Assembly (NCBI GenBank): GCA_036374795.1
Contig: DASUTC010000025.1
Span: 1-62,023 of the forward strand
DNA from: Herpetosiphonaceae bacterium
GTDB lineage: Bacteria > Chloroflexota > Chloroflexia > Chloroflexales > Kallotenuaceae
Direction of reading: 5' to 3'
DNA length: 62,023 bases
Position 1 is the stretch's first letter. Every line of letters begins with the position of its first letter. Shown in pieces: positions 58,834 through 62,023 of this stretch. The notes below the pieces were generated by a model that searched no databases, had not been told where the DNA came from, and was given only the letters and a program-made list of their open reading frames with translations. The position numbers and the translations under genes were made by a program.

Positions 58834-59769
58834 TCAGGACCGCTGCTCCCGACCTGCGGTGCGTTGCAGCAGCGTGCCCCAGATCCCACGACGAAAGCTC
58901 AGCACCACCAGCACAAAGATCGCCCCCGTGATCACACCCCAGGCGTCCGTCCAGTTGGAAAGCCAGTCGCGCAGCAGCAGCACCAGCGCCGCTCCCACGA
59001 TGCCGCCCCACAGCGTGCCGATGCCGCCCAAAATAGTCATCATCACCACCGTGCCCGATGTAGTCCAGTGAACGACCTCAAGCGCGGTAAAGCCGTGTCC
59101 CAGCGCAAAGAGTCCACCGGCCAGCCCGGAGAGGCCCGCCGAGATCAGAAAAACAATCAGCTTGTAGCGGTCGGTGGGGTAGCCCAGCGCCCTGGCGCGC
59201 GCCTCGTTGTCCCGAATCGCCACCAGCACATGGCCGAACGGCGAATGCACCACGCGGAAGGTGAGCCAAAAGCCCAGCAGCACCAGCGGCAGCACCGCAT
59301 AGTAGAAGATCGTCGGGTCAGAGAGGTTGAGGCCCCACAGGGTGCGCGGAATACCTTGCAGCCCATTCTCGCCGCCGGTGACACCGCGCCACTGATTGAC
59401 GATGTAGAAGATCATCTGGGCAAACGCGAGCGTCACCATCGAGAAATAGATCCCGGTGCGGCGGATCGAAAGATAGCCGATCGGCAGCGCCAGCAGCACC
59501 GCCACGACCATCCCGCTCAGCGCTGCCAGCGGAAACGGGAGGCCCCACTGCTTGGCGGCGATCCCGGCGGCATAGGCCGCGCTGCCCCAGAACGCGGCGT
59601 GCCCGAACGACAGGAGGCCGCCGTAGCCCAGCAGCAGATTCAGCGCCAGCGCGAAAAGGCCCCAGAGCAGAATATCCAGCGCCAGGATCGGATACACAAG
59701 CTGAGGCAGCGCCAGCACAAAGATCAGCGCCGCTCCCAGCAGGCTACGCTGCATCGCCCGATTGCTCAT
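58834..59769 (-). CDS. livM: Branched-chain amino-acid ABC permease LivM
   Basis: This 311-residue inner-membrane permease has about eight helices. The LivM-type cytoplasmic loop (IRDNEARARALGYPTDRYKL) is near residues 185-205. It dimerises with LivH. It overlaps the upstream livH stop by 4 nt. No livG or livF ATPase gene follows in the window; the next gene is convergent, so the ATPases must be upstream of livK or elsewhere. Confidence 0.92.
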   Translation of the reverse strand: MSNRAMQRSLLGAALIFVLALPQLVYPILALDILLWGLFALALNLLLGYGGLLSFGHAAFWGSAAYAAGIAAKQWGLPFPLAALSGMVVAVLLALPIGYLSIRRTGIYFSMVTLAFAQMIFYIVNQWRGVTGGENGLQGIPRTLWGLNLSDPTIFYYAVLPLVLLGFWLTFRVVHSPFGHVLVAIRDNEARARALGYPTDRYKLIVFLISAGLSGLAGGLFALGHGFTALEVVHWTTSGTVVMMTILGGIGTLWGGIVGAALVLLLRDWLSNWTDAWGVITGAIFVLVVLSFRRGIWGTLLQRTAGREQRS

Positions 59770-60635
59770 GTTCCCTCCGGATTACCAAACAGTCCGGCTG
59801 GCCGCCAGAGCAGGACCACCGCCATCAGGATGAAGACGAGCGTATTCGCCAGCGACGGGTAGAAGACCGCGCCCAGCGTGGTGATGATGCCGATCAAGAA
59901 ACCGGCCAGCACCGCGCCGAAGATCGAGCCTAGCCCGCCGATCACCACGACCGCAAAGACGACGATGATCAGATCGGAGCCCATCAGCGGCGATACGTTG
60001 CGCATCGGCGCGGCCAGCACGCCTGCCAGCGCGGCCAGCGCGATCCCGAAGCCGAAGACGGGTGTTACCCAGCGATCCACATTGATGCCGAGCGCGCGCG
60101 TCAGATCGGGCTTTTCGGTGGCGGCGCGCACAATCATACCAACCCGCGTGCGCGTGATCACATACCAGACCACCACGCAGATCGCGATGGCAAATACGAT
60201 CGTGAACAGGCGATAGGTGGGGTAGGCGAAGAGGCCAAGGTTCACCGCCCCTTTGAGCGCGTCGGGCGTGCCGTAGGGCTGGCCCTGCACCCCGTAGCGC
60301 AGCCGCATCGCGTCTTGCAGCATCAGCGTCAGACCAAAGGCCAGCAGAAAATTATAGAGCGGGTCCAGCCGGTACAGCCGCCGAAACAGCAGCCGCTCCA
60401 GAATCATGCCCAGGATTCCCACGCCGAGCGGAGCCAGCAGCAGCGCCCACCAGAACCCGATCGCGGCCTCTTGCAGCAGAAAGTACGCGCCGAACGCGCC
60501 CAGCATGTAGAAGGCACCGTGCGCGAAGTTGACCACTCCCAGCATACCGAAGATCACCGCCAGACCCAGCGAGAGCAGCGCGTAGAAGCTGCCAGTCACC
60601 AGCCCGTTGAAGGTTTGTTGGAAGAAATAGCTCAT
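59766..60635 (-). CDS. livH: Branched-chain amino-acid ABC permease LivH
   Basis: This 289-residue permease has about eight helices. The family's typical N-terminus NGLVTGSFYALLSLGLAVIF and the loop ATEKPDLTRALGINVDRWV (about 190) are present. It partners LivM. It lies 91 nt downstream of the binding-protein gene, with a 12-bp hairpin between them, and overlaps livM at its 3' end. Confidence 0.93.
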   Translation of the reverse strand: MSYFFQQTFNGLVTGSFYALLSLGLAVIFGMLGVVNFAHGAFYMLGAFGAYFLLQEAAIGFWWALLLAPLGVGILGMILERLLFRRLYRLDPLYNFLLAFGLTLMLQDAMRLRYGVQGQPYGTPDALKGAVNLGLFAYPTYRLFTIVFAIAICVVVWYVITRTRVGMIVRAATEKPDLTRALGINVDRWVTPVFGFGIALAALAGVLAAPMRNVSPLMGSDLIIVVFAVVVIGGLGSIFGAVLAGFLIGIITTLGAVFYPSLANTLVFILMAVVLLWRPAGLFGNPEGT

Positions 60636-60669
60636 ACGTCGCCGCTTACCTCGCGATAGATGGCGTGAA

Positions 60670-60701
60670 ACGTGATGCGCCCGCTGCGAGGCGCATCACG
60701 T
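60670..60701 (-). terminator. Hairpin between livK and livH
   Basis: Perfect 12-bp stem ACGTGATGCGCC/GGCGCATCACGT with an 8-nt loop. No strong T-run follows on the minus strand. It is likely a partial terminator or mRNA-stabilising hairpin. Confidence 0.55.
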
Positions 60702-60726
60702 CTCACACAATGCTCATCCCGAACGA

Positions 60727-62022
60727 CTACTGCATCTTGCAGGTCGTCTCCGACACGGGCTTGAACGCCTCGGCAGCCGGGATCGTCCGCAAGATCTTCA
60801 CGTAATCCCAGTCTTCCGTGACCTCGGCGGCGGGCTTGACCTGCGCCAGGTACACGTCGTGGATCACGCGGTGATCCTCAGCCCGAATGGTTGCGTTGCG
60901 GGCGAAGAAATCGTTGAATGAGAAGCCTTCCAACTGCTTGACCACATCGTCGGCGCTGTCGGAGCCTGCGCGGCGGATCGCCTCAAGGTACTGCATCGCC
61001 GCCGAGTAGTTGCCTGCGTGCGCAAACGAGGGGCGGCTCTGCGTCCGCTGCTGGAATCGGTCGGCCCAGTCACGCGCCTCTTTGTCCATATTCCAGTACC
61101 AGGCATCGGTATAGATCGTGCCGTTGAAGGCATCCGCGCCCAGTGCATGAATATCGGTGATGAACATCAGGCCCACGGCCAGCGTCACGCCCTGATTGCG
61201 CAAGCCGAACTCGTTGAACTGCTTGACCACGTTGACCAGATCGTTACCGGCCTGCATGGTGCCCAGCACCTCCGGCTTGGGATTGAGCGAGGGCGCTTTC
61301 AGCAGAAACGTCGAGAAGTCATCGTTGGGAAACGGCGTCGCATCGCTCTGGATCACCTTGCCGCCGTTACCCTCGATCGCGCTGCGGAAGCTCTTCTCCA
61401 TGTCCTGCCCGAAGGCATAGTCAGGATACATGATGTACCAGTTCTTGCCGACATCTTTGGTGACAACCGCGCCGGTGCCGTTCGCCAGCATGTAGGTGTC
61501 GTAGGCGTAGTGGAAGGTGTACTTATTGCACTGATCGCCGGTGAGGGCGGTCGTCGCGGCGGTGATGTTGATGTGCAGCCGCTTCTTCTCCTTGGCGACG
61601 TTCGCCACCGCCAGCGCGGCAGAGGAGGTCGGCACGTCCAGAATCACGTCGGCGGCGCTGCGATCGTACATCTCCTGCGCTTTGGAGTTCGCCAGATCGG
61701 GCTTATTCTGGTGGTCGGCGCTGATCACCTCGATCGGACCGCCCAGCGCGCTCTCGCCGTACTTGGCCTTGAAGTCCTCGACCGCCATCTTGACGGCCTC
61801 GACGGAGTTATTGCCCGACAACTGGGCATAGACTCCAGACTGATCGTTCAGCACCGCCAGGACCACCTTGTTATCGGTCAGCGTGACCGGTCCCGCCGGA
61901 GCGGCAGCGGCGCTCCCCGACGGCGCGGCTGCCGCGCTCTCTGATGGTGATGCGGCGGCGCTCGGCTCCGCTGATGCCGCAGGACTCTGTGTGGTGCTGC
62001 CTGTGGGAGGGGCTGGCTGCCC
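60727..62022 (-). CDS. livK: Branched-chain amino-acid binding protein LivK, N-terminus missing
   Basis: 432 codons are visible; the frame runs out of the window, so the signal peptide is not seen. The visible start is an Ala/Ser/Pro-rich tether like those of the two sugar-binding lipoproteins, which suggests a lipoprotein. The mature domain begins near VTLTDNKVVLAVLNDQSG and matches periplasmic binding proteins of the LivJ/LivK type (for example ADVILDVPTSSAALAVANVA and the later MYPDYAFGQDMEKSFR). Ligands can be branched-chain amino acids or other amides and aromatics. It is the first gene of livKHM. Confidence 0.9.
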   Translation of the reverse strand, partial: GQPAPPTGSTTQSPAASAEPSAAASPSESAAAAPSGSAAAAPAGPVTLTDNKVVLAVLNDQSGVYAQLSGNNSVEAVKMAVEDFKAKYGESALGGPIEVISADHQNKPDLANSKAQEMYDRSAADVILDVPTSSAALAVANVAKEKKRLHINITAATTALTGDQCNKYTFHYAYDTYMLANGTGAVVTKDVGKNWYIMYPDYAFGQDMEKSFRSAIEGNGGKVIQSDATPFPNDDFSTFLLKAPSLNPKPEVLGTMQAGNDLVNVVKQFNEFGLRNQGVTLAVGLMFITDIHALGADAFNGTIYTDAWYWNMDKEARDWADRFQQRTQSRPSFAHAGNYSAAMQYLEAIRRAGSDSADDVVKQLEGFSFNDFFARNATIRAEDHRVIHDVYLAQVKPAAEVTEDWDYVKILRTIPAAEAFKPVSETTCKMQ

Positions 62023-62023
62023 G

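Overview
The window is 62 kb of G+C-rich bacterial chromosome with densely packed genes, frequent 1-25 nt gene overlaps and one complete tRNA. It shows no phage, CRISPR array, rRNA or intact insertion sequence. The combination of mreBCD-pbp2 and minCDE, lipoproteins with long Ala/Ser/Pro tethers, several ABC transporters without their ATPases, and a thioredoxin-type arsenate reductase would fit a member of the Chloroflexota (class Chloroflexia). That placement is inferred from protein style and not from a marker gene, so it is only moderately secure.

Layout. 1-7.7 kb: a cut-off membrane protein divergent from a rod-shape operon (mreB, mreC, mreD, pbp2), then the division-site operon minC, minD, minE. 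7.7-13.5 kb: AI-2E-type transporter, GNAT acetyltransferase, guaA, a HAD phosphatase and a cytochrome P450. 13.7-15.9 kb: three poorly known soluble proteins (zinc-ribbon, possible dual-OB, acidic coiled coil). 16.2-33.4 kb: a carbohydrate region with a debranching-type glycosidase, two sugar ABC transporters (each one lipoprotein and two permeases), a YesL-like membrane protein, three small proteins sharing one signature motif, a 1055-residue sigma-like/membrane fusion, and trehalose synthase. 33.4-45.2 kb: a PIN toxin-antitoxin pair bracketed by duplicated terminators, DinB-like protein, citrate synthase, a 4-TM holin-like protein, YchF, HD-domain, VOC and methyltransferase genes, tRNA-Asp, a pentapeptide-repeat protein, and a coupled beta-phosphoglucomutase/GH65 phosphorylase pair. 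45.5-49.8 kb: an unknown protein, an SRAP DNA-protein crosslinking protein and an arsenic locus (arsM, arsR, arsC) with tandemly duplicated promoters. 49.9-62 kb: a flippase-like membrane protein, methyltransferase, aldo/keto reductase, D-amino-acid oxidase, a phosphotransferase, a Trk/Ktr potassium channel pair, and the branched-chain amino-acid transporter genes livM, livH and livK (livK cut by the window edge).

How the genes may work together. MreBCD with PBP2 builds the lateral wall and MinCDE places the septum. The sugar importers, debranching-like enzyme, TreS, GH65 phosphorylase and beta-phosphoglucomutase could together take in alpha-glucans or disaccharides and interconvert maltose, trehalose and glucose phosphates. 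Both sugar importers need an ATPase encoded elsewhere. The arsenic genes reduce arsenate and methylate arsenite under ArsR.

The least explained items are the small proteins carrying the DEQExIYAPQQVPGE motif beside both sugar transporters, the single-chain sigma-like/zinc-finger/transmembrane protein at 28.4-31.5 kb, the duplicated ars promoter-operators, a family of GAACAAA heptamer repeats between genes, and several hairpins or palindromes in regulatory positions. Nine upstream regions carry an extended -10 (TGN followed by TATAAT-like) without an evident -35; only a few promoters, notably that of the tRNA, have a good -35.
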